This document shows, piece by piece, positions 1-10,179 of a DNA stretch of 64,000 nt (positions within the stretch are counted from its first letter, which is position 1; every line of letters starts with the position of its first letter). The notes below the pieces were generated by a model. That model was not told where the DNA came from. It worked only from the letters and a program-made list of their open reading frames with translations, and ran no database searches. The position numbers and the translations under genes were made by a program. Source of the stretch: Actinoplanes oblitus (GTDB taxonomy: Bacteria; Actinomycetota; Actinomycetes; Mycobacteriales; Micromonosporaceae). The stretch lies in contig NZ_CP126980.1 in the NCBI RefSeq assembly GCF_030252345.1, forward strand, positions 5,099,501-5,163,500, read 5' to 3'.

Positions 1-1
1 G

Positions 2-964
2 TTCGCCGTCACCTACGTGCTGCTGGTCAGCATCATGCGCAAGCCCCGCTCCGACGGCGGCTACCCGCCGTCGGAGCTGCGCATCTGGCTCGGCCTGCTG
101 GTCCTGCTCGCGCTGGCCCTGCTGCAACTGCCGGCCGCCGGGCAGCACATCCTGACCTGCACCGTCTACATCGCGGCCAGCGCGGTGATGGGCCTGCCGT
201 TGCGGTCCGGGCTGGCCGTGGCGGTCACCATCGCCGTCGCGGTGGAGGTCGCCATCCGGGTGGTGCCGGAGTGGCGCACGACCAGCCAGGGGTACGCCCT
301 GGCGGTGGTCCTCGCCGCGGCCGCCACCTGGGGGATGCGGCTGGCGTTCGAACGGCAGGGCCGGCTGATCCAGGCGCAGAACGAGCTCGCCGAGCTGGCC
401 GTCGCCGACGAACGCTCCCGGATCGCCGGGGACCTGCACGACATCCTCGGGCATTCGCTGACCGTCGTCGCGGTCAAGGCGGAACTCGCCCAGCGGCTGC
501 TCGACGTCGACCTGGACCGGGCCCGCGCCGAGCTGCGCGACCTGGAGTCGCTGGCCCGCGACGCCCTGGCCGACGTGCGGGCGACGGCGCTGAACATGCG
601 CGGCATCTCGCTGCCCGGTGAGATCGCCGCGGCCAAGGCCGCCCTGGCCGCGGCCGACGTCAAGGCGGAGCTGCCCGGCGCCGCCGACGACGTGCCGACC
701 CGGTACCGGGAACTGTTCGCCTGGACGATCCGGGAGGCGGTCACCAACATCGTGCGGCACAGCCGGGCGCGGCACGCCGAGGTGCGGCTGTGCCCGGACA
801 GTGTCGAGATCGTCGATGATGGGCAGGGCTGCACGTCGACCGCCGGTGGCGGGCAGGGCCTGGCCGGGCTGCGCCGGCGGGCCGACGAGCTGGGTGCACG
901 ACTGATCGCCGGGCAGCGGGGGGACCGGCCCGGATTCCGAGTACGAGTGGAGGTCCCCTCATGA
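2..964 (+). CDS. DesK-like sensor histidine kinase, 5' end outside window
   Basis: Two-component sensor kinase of the HisKA_3 (DesK/NarX) group. The frame is open to the window edge, so the start lies upstream. Several hydrophobic stretches in the first ~110 visible residues are membrane segments. A coiled linker leads to the H-box GDLHDILGHSL, with the phospho-accepting His in LHD (about residue 141 counting from the GTG at 17). The HATPase_c part shows an N-box (REAVTNIVRHS), DDGQG as G1 and GQGLAGLRRR as G2. Its stop overlaps the next start by ATGA, so it is translationally coupled to the regulator at 961, its likely cognate partner. The stimulus is not visible. Confidence 0.9.
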   Translation, partial: FAVTYVLLVSIMRKPRSDGGYPPSELRIWLGLLVLLALALLQLPAAGQHILTCTVYIAASAVMGLPLRSGLAVAVTIAVAVEVAIRVVPEWRTTSQGYALAVVLAAAATWGMRLAFERQGRLIQAQNELAELAVADERSRIAGDLHDILGHSLTVVAVKAELAQRLLDVDLDRARAELRDLESLARDALADVRATALNMRGISLPGEIAAAKAALAAADVKAELPGAADDVPTRYRELFAWTIREAVTNIVRHSRARHAEVRLCPDSVEIVDDGQGCTSTAGGGQGLAGLRRRADELGARLIAGQRGDRPGFRVRVEVPS

Positions 965-1572
965 TCAAACTGTTGCTGGCCGACGATCAGGCGCTGGTCC
1001 GCGGCGCGATGGCGGCCCTGCTCGACCTGGAGCCCGATCTGAAGGTGGTCGCCGAGGTCGGCCGTGGTGACGAGGTGCTCGACGCGGCCCGCGCCCACGA
1101 GGTCGACGTGGCGCTGCTGGACGTGCAGATGCCCGGCCTGGACGGGATCGCCGCGGCCCGGCTGTTGCAGGAGTCGCTGCCCGGCTGCAAGGTGCTGATG
1201 GTGACCACGTTCGGCCGGGCCGGCTATCTGCGCCAGGCGATGGCGGCCGGGGCCAGCGGGTTCGTCGTCAAGGACACCCCGGCGCGGCAGCTGGCCGACG
1301 CGGTCCGCCGGGTGCACCAGGGTCTGCGGGTGGTCGACCCGGCCCTGGCGGCGCAGAGCCTGGCGCACGGCGACTCGCCGCTGACCGAGCGGGAGTCCGA
1401 CGTGCTGCGCGCCGCCCGCGACGGCGGCACGGTCGCCGACATCGCCCGCGAGCTGCGCCTGTCCGACGGCACGGTCCGCAACCACCTGTCCGCCGCCATC
1501 GGCAAGACCGGCGCGCGCACCCGCGCCGAAGCCGTCCGCCTCGCCGTCGACAACGGCTGGCTGCTCGGCTGA
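961..1572 (+). CDS. NarL/FixJ-family response regulator (DesR-like)
   Basis: 203-aa response regulator, full length for the family. The receiver has the acidic pair DD (residues 8-9), phospho-acceptor Asp54 in LLDVQMPG, the Thr pair in VTTF and a Lys in VKDTP. A LuxR-type helix-turn-helix follows at about 138-195 (LTERESDVLRAA to VRNHLSAAIGKTG). It starts inside the stop of the kinase at 2-964 (ATGA), so the two form one transcription unit and very likely one phosphorelay. Targets are unknown; DesR-like regulators often act on membrane-stress or transporter genes, but nothing here shows that. Confidence 0.93.
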   Translation: MIKLLLADDQALVRGAMAALLDLEPDLKVVAEVGRGDEVLDAARAHEVDVALLDVQMPGLDGIAAARLLQESLPGCKVLMVTTFGRAGYLRQAMAAGASGFVVKDTPARQLADAVRRVHQGLRVVDPALAAQSLAHGDSPLTERESDVLRAARDGGTVADIARELRLSDGTVRNHLSAAIGKTGARTRAEAVRLAVDNGWLLG

Positions 1573-1577
1573 CCCAC

Positions 1578-1608
1578 GGCGGGCGGACCGCTGCCGGGCC
1601 CGCCCGCC
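1578..1608 (+). terminator. Hairpin after the kinase/regulator pair
   Basis: Perfect 7-bp arms GGCGGGC (1578-1584) and GCCCGCC (1602-1608) begin six bases after the stop at 1572. No T-run follows, as is common for actinobacterial terminators. Confidence 0.45.
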
Positions 1609-1863
1609 GCCCCACTCTCGCCACGCCCCGCCGCCCCGCCGACCTGGCCGCCCCCTCGGCTGCCGGCCCTCGGCTGCCCGGAAACAGCTGGTCAGCGTGC
1701 CTGTCAAAGGCGCGACGGGCGGGCCGCGGATCTGCTATGCGGCCGACCCCGGTACTTGAGAAGAAATTCGGAGTGCAACCGAGCGGCAACCGAGAGCGAC
1801 CACTTGCTGCACCCGTAGCCGCGAAAAGTTCCCCCTGCAGCCACCACCACGGGGGGAATCGAC

Positions 1864-2745
1864 ATGACCGCGACCACTTCGCCGACTGCCACCAGCACCA
1901 CCGCCGTCCGTTCCGTGACCCGCGAGCAGGAGCAGCTGATCCGCGACAACATGGCGCTGGTCGGGCACATGGTCCGCGAGATGCTGTTCAAGGTGCCGCC
2001 GCACGTGCACCGTGACGACCTGGCCTCGGCCGGCTACGCCGCCCTGGTCACCGCCGCCCAGGCGTACGACGCGTCGCGCGGCATCCCGTTCGGCCGGTTC
2101 GCCGCCGTCCGGGTGCGTGGCGCCCTGCTCGACGAGCTGCGCGGCATGGACTGGGCCAGCCGCTCGGTGCGGGCCCGGGCCCGGCGCGCCGACGTCGCCC
2201 GCGAGGAGCTGACCCGCCAGCTGGGCCGCACCCCGACCGCGGAGGAGCTGTCCGAGCTGCTCGGTGTCGCGGTCAACGAGCTCGCCAGCGTCGACGACGA
2301 CGTGCAGCGCGCGGCCGTGCTGTCGCTGCAGGGCTTCACCGCCGGCGCGGCCGAGGACATGGTCACCGAGTCGTCGATGAACCCGGAGGAGATGCTGCTG
2401 CACCGCGAGCGCCTCGGCTACCTGCACGACGCGGTCGCCGTGCTGCCCGAGCGGCTGCGTTTCGTGGTCGAGGCGTCCTTCCTGCAGGAGCGTCCGCTGT
2501 CCGAGGTCGCCGCCGAGCTCGGGGTCACCGAGTCGCGGGTCTCGCAGCTGCGCACCGAGGCCCTGGCGCTGCTGCGCGACGGCCTGACCACCCACATGGA
2601 GCAGGTCGCCGCGCCGGTCGTCAAGGACGGCTGCGTCACCCGGCGCCGCGCCGCGTACGCCGCGCAGATCGCCGCGCGCAGCACCATGGCGTCGCGGCTG
2701 GGCGTCACCGACGCGCAGGGCATGCGCCTGGCCGTGGCCGCATGA
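1864..2745 (+). CDS. RNA polymerase sigma factor, FliA/WhiG type
   Basis: 293-aa alternative sigma-70 family factor. Region 2 begins near residue 23 (IRDNMALVGHMV). The stretch VRVRGALLDELRGMDWASRS is the hallmark of the sigma-28/WhiG group. Region 3 has LGRTPTAEELSELLGV, and region 4 ends with the HTH LGVTESRVSQLRTEAL near residue 225. About 60 residues after region 4 are an extension without a recognised domain. The start follows a strong GGGGGGAA ribosome site. In this group such factors drive flagellin or sporulation genes, which fits an organism with motile spores, but the regulon is inferred. No anti-sigma gene is adjacent. Confidence 0.88.
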   Translation: MTATTSPTATSTTAVRSVTREQEQLIRDNMALVGHMVREMLFKVPPHVHRDDLASAGYAALVTAAQAYDASRGIPFGRFAAVRVRGALLDELRGMDWASRSVRARARRADVAREELTRQLGRTPTAEELSELLGVAVNELASVDDDVQRAAVLSLQGFTAGAAEDMVTESSMNPEEMLLHRERLGYLHDAVAVLPERLRFVVEASFLQERPLSEVAAELGVTESRVSQLRTEALALLRDGLTTHMEQVAAPVVKDGCVTRRRAAYAAQIAARSTMASRLGVTDAQGMRLAVAA

Positions 2746-2747
2746 CG

Positions 2748-2763
2748 CGCCGCCCGTGCGGCG
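2748..2763. terminator. Hairpin between convergent genes
   Basis: CGCCGC (2748-2753) and GCGGCG (2758-2763) form a 6-bp stem with a CCGT loop three bases after the sigma-factor stop, between convergent genes. It could serve both. Confidence 0.4.
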
Positions 2764-2800
2764 GGGCCGGCGCCACCGCGACCCCGCCCACCGCAGACGC

Positions 2801-3406
2801 TCAGCCGAGCTTGTCCTTGGCGTCGTCATATCCGGCCTGCCCGGGCGCCTCGCCCGGCGCGTAGATCACCCGGAGCACCCCGGTCGGGAACGCCTCGGTC
2901 GACGTCACCTTCAGGTGGTACGGCCGGTCGCCCTCGTCGAACAGCCGCCGCCCCTTGCGCGCGGCCACCGGATGCACCAGCAGCCGCAGCTCGTCGACCA
3001 GCCCGGCCGCGAGCAGCTGCCGCACCACCGACAGCGACCCGGGGATCAGGATCGCGCGCACCCCGGCGGTCTGCTTCAGCGCCGTCACCGCGGGCACCAG
3101 CTCGCCGTCGAGCCGTTCCGAGTTGCGCCAGGTGAACTCCGGCGACCGGCGGGACACCACCACCTTGCGCATGTCGCCGAGCTGCTTGGCGAACGGCGCG
3201 TCCTCCCCACCGCCGCTCTCGCGATCCGGCCACGCCCCGGCGAAACTGTCGTAGGTCTCCCGGCCGATCAGCAGCACGTCGGCGCTCTCGTAGTCCTCGC
3301 TGACCGCCCGGCCCATGTTCTCGTCGAAGTACGGGAAATGCCAGTCGGGATCGATCTCGGCGACCCCGTCGGCCGAGATGAACAGCGTCGAGATCAGCTT
3401 CGCCAT
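2801..3406 (-). CDS. Dihydrofolate-reductase-fold protein (RibD C-terminal family)
   Basis: 201-aa cytoplasmic oxidoreductase of the RibD-C/YyaP group, which share the DHFR fold and bind NADPH. Family features visible: start MAKLISTLFISADGVAE, the segment DVLLIGRETYDSFAG, and GSLSVVRQLLAAGLVDELRLLVHPV near residues 123-148. The ATG at 3406 is chosen over the GTG one codon upstream because AAGGAG lies 7 nt ahead of it. It is monocistronic and convergent with the sigma factor. The substrate is not known; such proteins are often annotated only as DHFR-family. Confidence 0.85.
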   Translation of the reverse strand: MAKLISTLFISADGVAEIDPDWHFPYFDENMGRAVSEDYESADVLLIGRETYDSFAGAWPDRESGGGEDAPFAKQLGDMRKVVVSRRSPEFTWRNSERLDGELVPAVTALKQTAGVRAILIPGSLSVVRQLLAAGLVDELRLLVHPVAARKGRRLFDEGDRPYHLKVTSTEAFPTGVLRVIYAPGEAPGQAGYDDAKDKLG

Positions 3407-3673
3407 CACAGTGCTCCTTCACGTCAGGTGCGGTCGGCTGTCAGACCACCGCAGCCTGCCAAACTCATCGCCAGACCAGAACCTCTGTCGGCCGGGTTCA
3501 CGCACCGCCGGATGGACCGGCGGGCAAACCAATTCCGGGTCCAATCCGGTCCTGAACCGGCGTTAGGCTTCCCGCAGACGCCTCAACCAGGCCGTTTCCT
3601 CGCCGCGCGCGCCGATGGCACGACCGTCCGCCGACCGTGGGCACCCACGCACCCACCGGAACGGACTCCCGTC

Positions 3674-4825
3674 ATGCCCAGCCAGCGCCTGGCCGCCGTG
3701 GCCAGCTCACCCGTGCGCGACCTGCTCGCCCTGATCAACCGCCCGGAGATCATCTCGTTCGCCGGTGGTCTGCCCGCCCCGGAACTGTTCGACGTGCCCG
3801 CCTGGCGCGCCGCGTTCGACACCGCGCTGTCCGGTCCGGCCGCCCGCCGGCACCTGCAGTACGCGCCGACCGAGGGCGACGCCCGGCTGCGCGAGCTGGT
3901 CGCCGCCCGGATGACCGGTCGCGCCCTGCCCACCGGCGCCGACCAGCTCCTGATCACCACCGGGTCGCAGCAGGCCCTCGCCCTGGTCGCGGCCGCCCTG
4001 CTCGACCCGGGCGCGGTCGTCGCCGTCGAGCAGCCCACCTACCTGGCCGCCCTGCAGTGCTTCAGCATGGCCGGCGCCCGGCTCGTCCCGATCACCCCCG
4101 ACGACCCGGACAGCGTCGCCGACGTCTTCGCCCGCGAGCGTCCCGAGCTGCTCTACCTGGTGCCGACGTTCGCCAACCCGACCGGGCGCACCCTGGACGC
4201 CGGCCGCCGGGCCGCGCTGGTCGCCCTGGCCGAACGCCACGGCGTCTGGATCGTCGAGGACGACCCGTACGGCGAGCTGCGCTACCGGGGCGCGCACCTG
4301 ACCCCGATGGCGGCCGGCAGCGACCGGGTCATCCACCTCGGCAGCCTCTCCAAGATCGGCGCGCCGGGGCTGCGGCTCGGCTGGCTGCGCACCCCGGCCG
4401 CACTGCGGGCCGCCCTGATCGTCGCGAAACAGGCCGCCGACCTGCACACCTCCACGATCGACCAGGCCGCCGCGGCCGCCTACCTGGCCACCGCCGACCT
4501 GGACGCGCACCTGGCCCGGCTGCGCGCGGCCTACCGGGAACGCCGCGACACCATGCTCGGCATGCTGCCACGGATCATGCCCGCCGGGACGCGCTGGACC
4601 GACCCGGACGGCGGCATGTTCGTCTGGGTCCGGCTGCCCGGGCCGGCCGACACCGCCGCGATCCTGCCCCGCGCCCTCGACCACGATGTGGCGTTCGTGC
4701 CCGGCGCCCCGTTCTACGCCACCGACCCGGACCCGGCCACGCTGCGGCTGTCGTTCAGTTCCAGCACGCCGGCCGAGATCACCGCGGGGATGCGGCGCCT
4801 CGGCGCGGCGGTGACGGCCGGCTGA
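3674..4825 (+). CDS. PLP-dependent aminotransferase, class I/II (2-aminoadipate type)
   Basis: 383-aa fold-type I aminotransferase resembling LysN/2-aminoadipate transaminases and the enzyme half of MocR proteins, but without a GntR domain. Visible: IISFAGGLPAPELF at the N-terminus, LQYAPTEGDARLRE, the PTFANPTGRT cofactor loop, EDDPYGELRY, and the Schiff-base Lys227 in HLGSLSKIGAPGLRLGW. The Arg that binds the substrate carboxylate is probably in LRLSFS near the end. The ATG at 3674 gives the normal family N-terminus, although the frame is open far upstream. It stands alone; specificity cannot be read from sequence. Confidence 0.9.
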   Translation: MPSQRLAAVASSPVRDLLALINRPEIISFAGGLPAPELFDVPAWRAAFDTALSGPAARRHLQYAPTEGDARLRELVAARMTGRALPTGADQLLITTGSQQALALVAAALLDPGAVVAVEQPTYLAALQCFSMAGARLVPITPDDPDSVADVFARERPELLYLVPTFANPTGRTLDAGRRAALVALAERHGVWIVEDDPYGELRYRGAHLTPMAAGSDRVIHLGSLSKIGAPGLRLGWLRTPAALRAALIVAKQAADLHTSTIDQAAAAAYLATADLDAHLARLRAAYRERRDTMLGMLPRIMPAGTRWTDPDGGMFVWVRLPGPADTAAILPRALDHDVAFVPGAPFYATDPDPATLRLSFSSSTPAEITAGMRRLGAAVTAG

Positions 4826-4989
4826 GCGCTCACCGCGTACGCGAAACGTTTTTTCGGTTGCGGGGCCGGGGCCGCACGGGCAGAGTGGGCCGCGGACCCG
4901 GACCCGAGCGCGAGGAGCACGAACAGCCGATGTGAGAGCCACCCGACACCTGCGACATCCGTCGGCTCCGCTTTCCGGAAGGCTCCCGC
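4826..4989 (+). promoter_or_regulatory. Leader of the ABC-F gene with palindrome and T-run
   Basis: The 164-nt gap holds the palindrome CGCGTACGCG followed closely by a run of six T (about 4834-4855), then G/C-rich stems, and a GGAAGG ribosome site just before the ATG at 4990. ABC-F resistance genes are often controlled by attenuation in such leaders. That is inference; the T-run hairpin could equally be the terminator of the aminotransferase gene. A degenerate relative of the 3'-end motif described elsewhere also lies here on the minus strand. Confidence 0.3.
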
Positions 4990-6588
<1,599 letters not shown>

Positions 6589-6592
6589 GACC

Positions 6593-7525
6593 ATGAACCG
6601 CATGTCGCTGCTGCCCCACGTCACCACCTCCGCCACCCAGTTCACCGAGGCGTGGCTGGAAAACCGGCGACTGTCCGAGCACACCCGCGACGCGTACCGC
6701 CGCGACGTGGCGTCCTGGCTCGGCTGGTGCGCCGAACGGGGACTCGATCCCCTGCAGGCCACGTTCCTGGACGTCAACGCGTACGCCAGGGGTTTGGAAG
6801 CGCGCCCGATGGCCGCCGCGACCGTGGCCCGCAAGCTGTCCGGACTGTCCTCCTGGTACGCCTTCCTGGTCAAACTGCGCGCGGTGGACGCCAACCCGGT
6901 CGGCGGCGCCGACCGGCCCTACGTCGACCGCGACCACTCGGCCACCGTCGGACTGACCCCCGACCAGGTCGACGCCGTCCTGGCCGCCGCCGACCGCCAG
7001 GCCGGACCGGCAGCGGTCCGGCACCGCGCCGTGCTCACCCTGCTCGCCGACCTCGGCCTGCGGGTGGGGGAGCTGGTCAGCCTCGACCTGGCCGACCTCG
7101 GCTGGGAACGCGGGCACCGCACCATCCGGTTCATCGGCAAGGGCGGCCGGCCCCGCCGCCGGGTGCTCACCCCGGGCGCCGCCGCCAGGCTCGACGAGTA
7201 CCTGCGGGTGCGCGGCGCCGGCGACGGGCCGCTGTTCACCACCGCCAGCGGCGCCCGCATCGACCGGCACGCCGTCTTCCGCCTGGTGCGCCGCCTCGCC
7301 GAACAGGCCGGCATCCCGGGCGCCGCCAAGATGTCCCCGCACTCGCTGCGGCACGCGTTCGCCACCACCGCCCGCGCCGAAGGCGTCCCCCTCGAAGACG
7401 TCCAGGACGCCATGGGCCACGCCGACCCGCGCACCACCCGCCGCTACGACCGTGACCGCCACAACCTGGACCGTGACCCCGCGTACACGATCGCCGCGGC
7501 CCGGGACCGCCGTCGGTCCGCCTGA
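6593..7525 (+). CDS. Tyrosine recombinase/integrase (XerC/D-like)
   Basis: 310-aa tyrosine site-specific recombinase. The N-terminal SAM-like core-binding domain (residues ~14-100) is followed by a complete catalytic set: Arg157 (LGLRVGEL), Lys183 (GKGG), His250 and Arg253 (HSLRH), His276 (MGHADPRTT) and nucleophile Tyr285 (RRYDRDRH). It starts 4 bp after the ABC-F stop with no strong ribosome site, suggesting translational coupling; ATG 6602 is an alternative start. No att-like direct repeats were noticed around it, and no phage or conjugation genes are near. It may be a domesticated integrase. Target site unknown. It lies 5 kb from the dif site. Confidence 0.9.
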   Translation: MNRMSLLPHVTTSATQFTEAWLENRRLSEHTRDAYRRDVASWLGWCAERGLDPLQATFLDVNAYARGLEARPMAAATVARKLSGLSSWYAFLVKLRAVDANPVGGADRPYVDRDHSATVGLTPDQVDAVLAAADRQAGPAAVRHRAVLTLLADLGLRVGELVSLDLADLGWERGHRTIRFIGKGGRPRRRVLTPGAAARLDEYLRVRGAGDGPLFTTASGARIDRHAVFRLVRRLAEQAGIPGAAKMSPHSLRHAFATTARAEGVPLEDVQDAMGHADPRTTRRYDRDRHNLDRDPAYTIAAARDRRRSA

Positions 7526-7582
7526 TCCGTCCCCCTATGCTCGGAACCCGGTCAGGCAAGCTACAAAGGGCGGGATCAGGGT

Positions 7583-8419
7583 TTGAACATCTTCCAGGCA
7601 ATTCTGCTCGGTGCCGTGGAGGGCATCACCGAGTTCCTCCCCGTCTCGAGCACCGGGCACCTGACCATCATGGAAAAGATGATGGGCTTCGGCCTCGACG
7701 ACCCGGACATCACCGCCTTCACAGTGATCATCCAGTCCGGCGCGGTGCTGGCCACCATCATCTTCCTGATGAAGGACATCGTCCGGATCGTCCCCGCCTT
7801 CTTCAAGGGCCTGACCAGCGCGGCAGCCCGCGAGCACCCGGACTTCCGGTTCGCGGTGGCGGTCATCATCGGCTCCGTCCCGATCGTCATCGCCGGCCTG
7901 ACCTTCAAGGACGCCATCGAGACCACGCTGCGCAGCCTGTGGTTCGTCGCGATCGCGCTGATCCTGTGGTCGGCCGTGATGGCCTTCGCCGACCACGCCG
8001 CCACCCAGTACCGCCACGAGGACGACATCACCTGGAAGGACTCGCTGATCATCGGCGTCGTCCAGTGCCTCGCGGTGATCCCCGGCATCTCCCGCTCCGG
8101 CTCCACCATGTCCGCCGGCCTGCTGCGCGACTTCGACCGGGTGACCGTCACCAAACTATCGTTCTTCCTGTCCGTCCCGGCCCTGACCGGCGCCTCGATC
8201 CTGCAGGGCGTCGAGGAGTACGACAACATCTCCACCGGCGTCGGCTGGGTCAACACGATCGTCGCGACCGCGGTCAGCTTCGTGGTCGCCTACTTCGCCG
8301 TCAACTGGCTGCTCAAGTTCGTCGCCAAGCACTCCTACAGCGTCTTCATCTTCTACCGGATCGCGCTGGGCTCCCTGCTCATCCTGCTGCTGTCCACCGG
8401 CACCATCGCCGCCCAGTAA
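7583..8419 (+). CDS. uppP: Undecaprenyl-diphosphatase
   Basis: 278-aa polytopic membrane phosphatase that recycles undecaprenyl diphosphate to the monophosphate lipid carrier for cell-wall synthesis; members confer bacitracin tolerance. The two family motifs are visible: EGITEFLPVSSTGHL at residues 13-27 (catalytic Glu and His) and PGISRSGSTM near 172-181 (catalytic Arg). About eight hydrophobic helices span the rest. The start is a TTG at 7583 after a GGGATCAGGG element; it gives the normal family N-terminus (MNIFQAILLGAVEG). Followed by a strong terminator. Confidence 0.96.
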   Translation: MNIFQAILLGAVEGITEFLPVSSTGHLTIMEKMMGFGLDDPDITAFTVIIQSGAVLATIIFLMKDIVRIVPAFFKGLTSAAAREHPDFRFAVAVIIGSVPIVIAGLTFKDAIETTLRSLWFVAIALILWSAVMAFADHAATQYRHEDDITWKDSLIIGVVQCLAVIPGISRSGSTMSAGLLRDFDRVTVTKLSFFLSVPALTGASILQGVEEYDNISTGVGWVNTIVATAVSFVVAYFAVNWLLKFVAKHSYSVFIFYRIALGSLLILLLSTGTIAAQ

Positions 8420-8451
8420 CCCCCGCCGCCCAGTAACCCCCGCCGCCGCCA

Positions 8452-8485
8452 GCGCCCCACCCCACCGCGGGTGGGGCGCTTTTTT
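8452..8485 (+). terminator. Rho-independent terminator of uppP
   Basis: Perfect 11-bp stem GCGCCCCACCC (8452-8462) with GGGTGGGGCGC (8469-8479), a 6-nt loop, and six T at 8480-8485. It is the best classical terminator in the window. Confidence 0.9.
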
Positions 8486-8581
8486 CGGCACACCCCCGCC
8501 ATTGCCTTCGCGGTGGCCACCCGCCGAGACTGAGGGCGCCGGACCACGGGGGTACCGGCAGTCATGACAAGGGGAGACCCC

Positions 8582-9130
8582 ATGTCACCACGGGGAATCA
8601 TTGCTTTTCTCACGGCTCTGCTGATCGCGCCGGCGGCACTGCTCAGCGTCGCGGCACCCGCCCAGGCGGACACCATCACCACCTGGATCAGCGTGAAGAC
8701 ACCGTCGGGGCACATCGGACCCAAGGTCCTCGACGTCAAGAAATGGTCGATGGACGACCGAGGACAGGTCCAGATCTGGGACCGGCAGACCGCCAACAAC
8801 AGCAACCAGCTGTGGCGCATCACCGAGATCGTGCGCGGCTCCGGCGTCTACCAGATCCAGAACGTCAACTCCGGGAAGTGCCTCGACAAGTCGACGGACG
8901 CACCGGACGCCAACGGCACACCCGTCTACCAGTACACCTGCCAGACCGGCTGGATCACCAACCAGGCCTGGCAGTTCGTGCCCGTCGCGCCCGGCGACAA
9001 ATGGGGGAAACTGAAGAACGCCTCCGGCGGCCGCTGCCTCGACGTGCAGGGCAAGAGTTTCACCAACGGCGCCCTGCTGCAGGTGTGGGACTGCGTCGGT
9101 GACTGGAACCAGCGCTTCAACATCTTCTGA
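8582..9130 (+). CDS. Secreted ricin-type beta-trefoil lectin
   Basis: 182-aa protein with a Sec signal peptide (hydrophobic FLTALLIAPAALLSVAA, cleavage after AQA, about residue 30) and then a single RICIN beta-trefoil domain. Three QxW-like repeats are visible (NNSNQLWRI, TNQAWQF, DWNQRFNIF), each preceded by a Cys/Leu-Asp (CLDKST, CLDVQG). It should bind sugars on secreted polysaccharide; there is no attached catalytic domain, unlike many actinobacterial lectin-hydrolases. The ATG at 8582 follows AAGGGGAG at good distance. Monocistronic. Confidence 0.9.
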   Translation: MSPRGIIAFLTALLIAPAALLSVAAPAQADTITTWISVKTPSGHIGPKVLDVKKWSMDDRGQVQIWDRQTANNSNQLWRITEIVRGSGVYQIQNVNSGKCLDKSTDAPDANGTPVYQYTCQTGWITNQAWQFVPVAPGDKWGKLKNASGGRCLDVQGKSFTNGALLQVWDCVGDWNQRFNIF

Positions 9131-9152
9131 ACCCGCCACACCCACGCCACCA

Positions 9153-9172
9153 GGCGCCGATGAACCGGCGCC
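9153..9172 (+). terminator. Hairpin after lectin gene
   Basis: GGCGCCG (9153-9159) pairs with CGGCGCC (9166-9172) around a 6-nt loop, 22 bases after the stop. It also faces the end of the gene on the other strand. No T-run. Confidence 0.45.
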
Positions 9173-9292
9173 GGCGCGACTAACCGCGACAAGGCTTGCT
9201 GGAGGCCGCCTCCTGGGGCACCCCACGGCAGATCACCGCCATCACCTGGGCCCCAGGCGGGCGGCCACCAGCACCCTTCCGCGCACCGGCGC

Positions 9293-10033
9293 TCACGACG
9301 CCGGCGAACCCGCCTCACCCAGCTCCGCCAGCCGCGCCTCGATCTCGGCCAGCTCCGCCCGCAACCGCTGCGCCTGCTGCTCGGCCTCCGCCCGCTCAGC
9401 CGACAGGATCTGCTCCACCGCCTCCTGCACCCCCGGCACGTCGATCAACTGCACCATCTTCAACGCCTCCGCCGGGCGGATCACGTAAGGCTTCGCCAAC
9501 GGCTTGGCCCCCTGAGTGGCACCCACCGTCCACTCACCCTCCCCATAAGCCAGGGTCACCGTCAACGAGGGACCCGGCTTCGCCTTCACCGGGCGAGCCG
9601 CCTTACGCGGCGCGGGAGCTGTCACGTCCTGCACATCCTCACTCTTACGCTGCACCGGCGCCGGCTTGCGCTCCACCGGCTTGTCGATCAGAAACTCCGG
9701 CCCGGACAACACCGGCTCCGGCTCCGGCTCGGGCGCCACCACCTTTTTCGGCGCCGTCGCACCTCGGGGCGCGATCCGCAGATCACCGGGGGAGAACGGC
9801 AACTCGTCACGGCCGAACCGGACCACCACCCACTCCTCGGACACCGCCGGATCCTCCAGCGCCACCACCTGACCGATCTGCCCCGCGATCTGCCCCGCCG
9901 ACTCGGTGAACTGCACCCGCGGCTTACGCCCCGCCGCCAGCGCCTCCCGAACCCCATCCAACTCCTCCGTGGTCAACCCACGGACCTCCACACCCGCCGC
10001 CACCGTCGCCCCACCTTCGTACGCCTGTATCAG
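9293..10033 (-). CDS. Conserved actinobacterial protein of unknown function, coiled-coil C-terminus
   Basis: About 246 aa, function not recognised. Residues 1-85 form a compact domain (EVRGLTTEELDGVREAL, WVVVRFGRDELPFSPGDL). Then comes a Pro/Lys/Ala-rich linker (~90-150), a small beta-rich segment (SLTVTLAYGEGEWTVGA), and a Glu/Ala-rich coiled coil to the end. Start: no ATG fits; a CTG at 10033 with AAAGGGG four bases upstream is the best ribosome-supported start, while in-frame GTGs lie upstream without such a site. The gene sits in the strongly C-rich strand region left of dif. Pro-rich proteins like this are sometimes misannotated as IF-2. Confidence 0.65.
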   Translation of the reverse strand: MIQAYEGGATVAAGVEVRGLTTEELDGVREALAAGRKPRVQFTESAGQIAGQIGQVVALEDPAVSEEWVVVRFGRDELPFSPGDLRIAPRGATAPKKVVAPEPEPEPVLSGPEFLIDKPVERKPAPVQRKSEDVQDVTAPAPRKAARPVKAKPGPSLTVTLAYGEGEWTVGATQGAKPLAKPYVIRPAEALKMVQLIDVPGVQEAVEQILSAERAEAEQQAQRLRAELAEIEARLAELGEAGSPAS

Positions 10034-10179
10034 AGGGCCCCTTTCTACCAGCACCCACCGACAACAACCGGCACGCCCCGCCAGATACCGTCCACCTTGG
10101 CGACGTTCAACCGCTCGAACGGACCCGGACCGCCACCGGACCCCGGCGCCGCGTCGAGACGCACCCTGACCACCGCACC

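Noticed and set aside
166..1707. Long open frame antisense to the kinase and regulator
   Set aside because: A shadow frame caused by high GC; the + strand genes have complete domain motifs and ATGA coupling.
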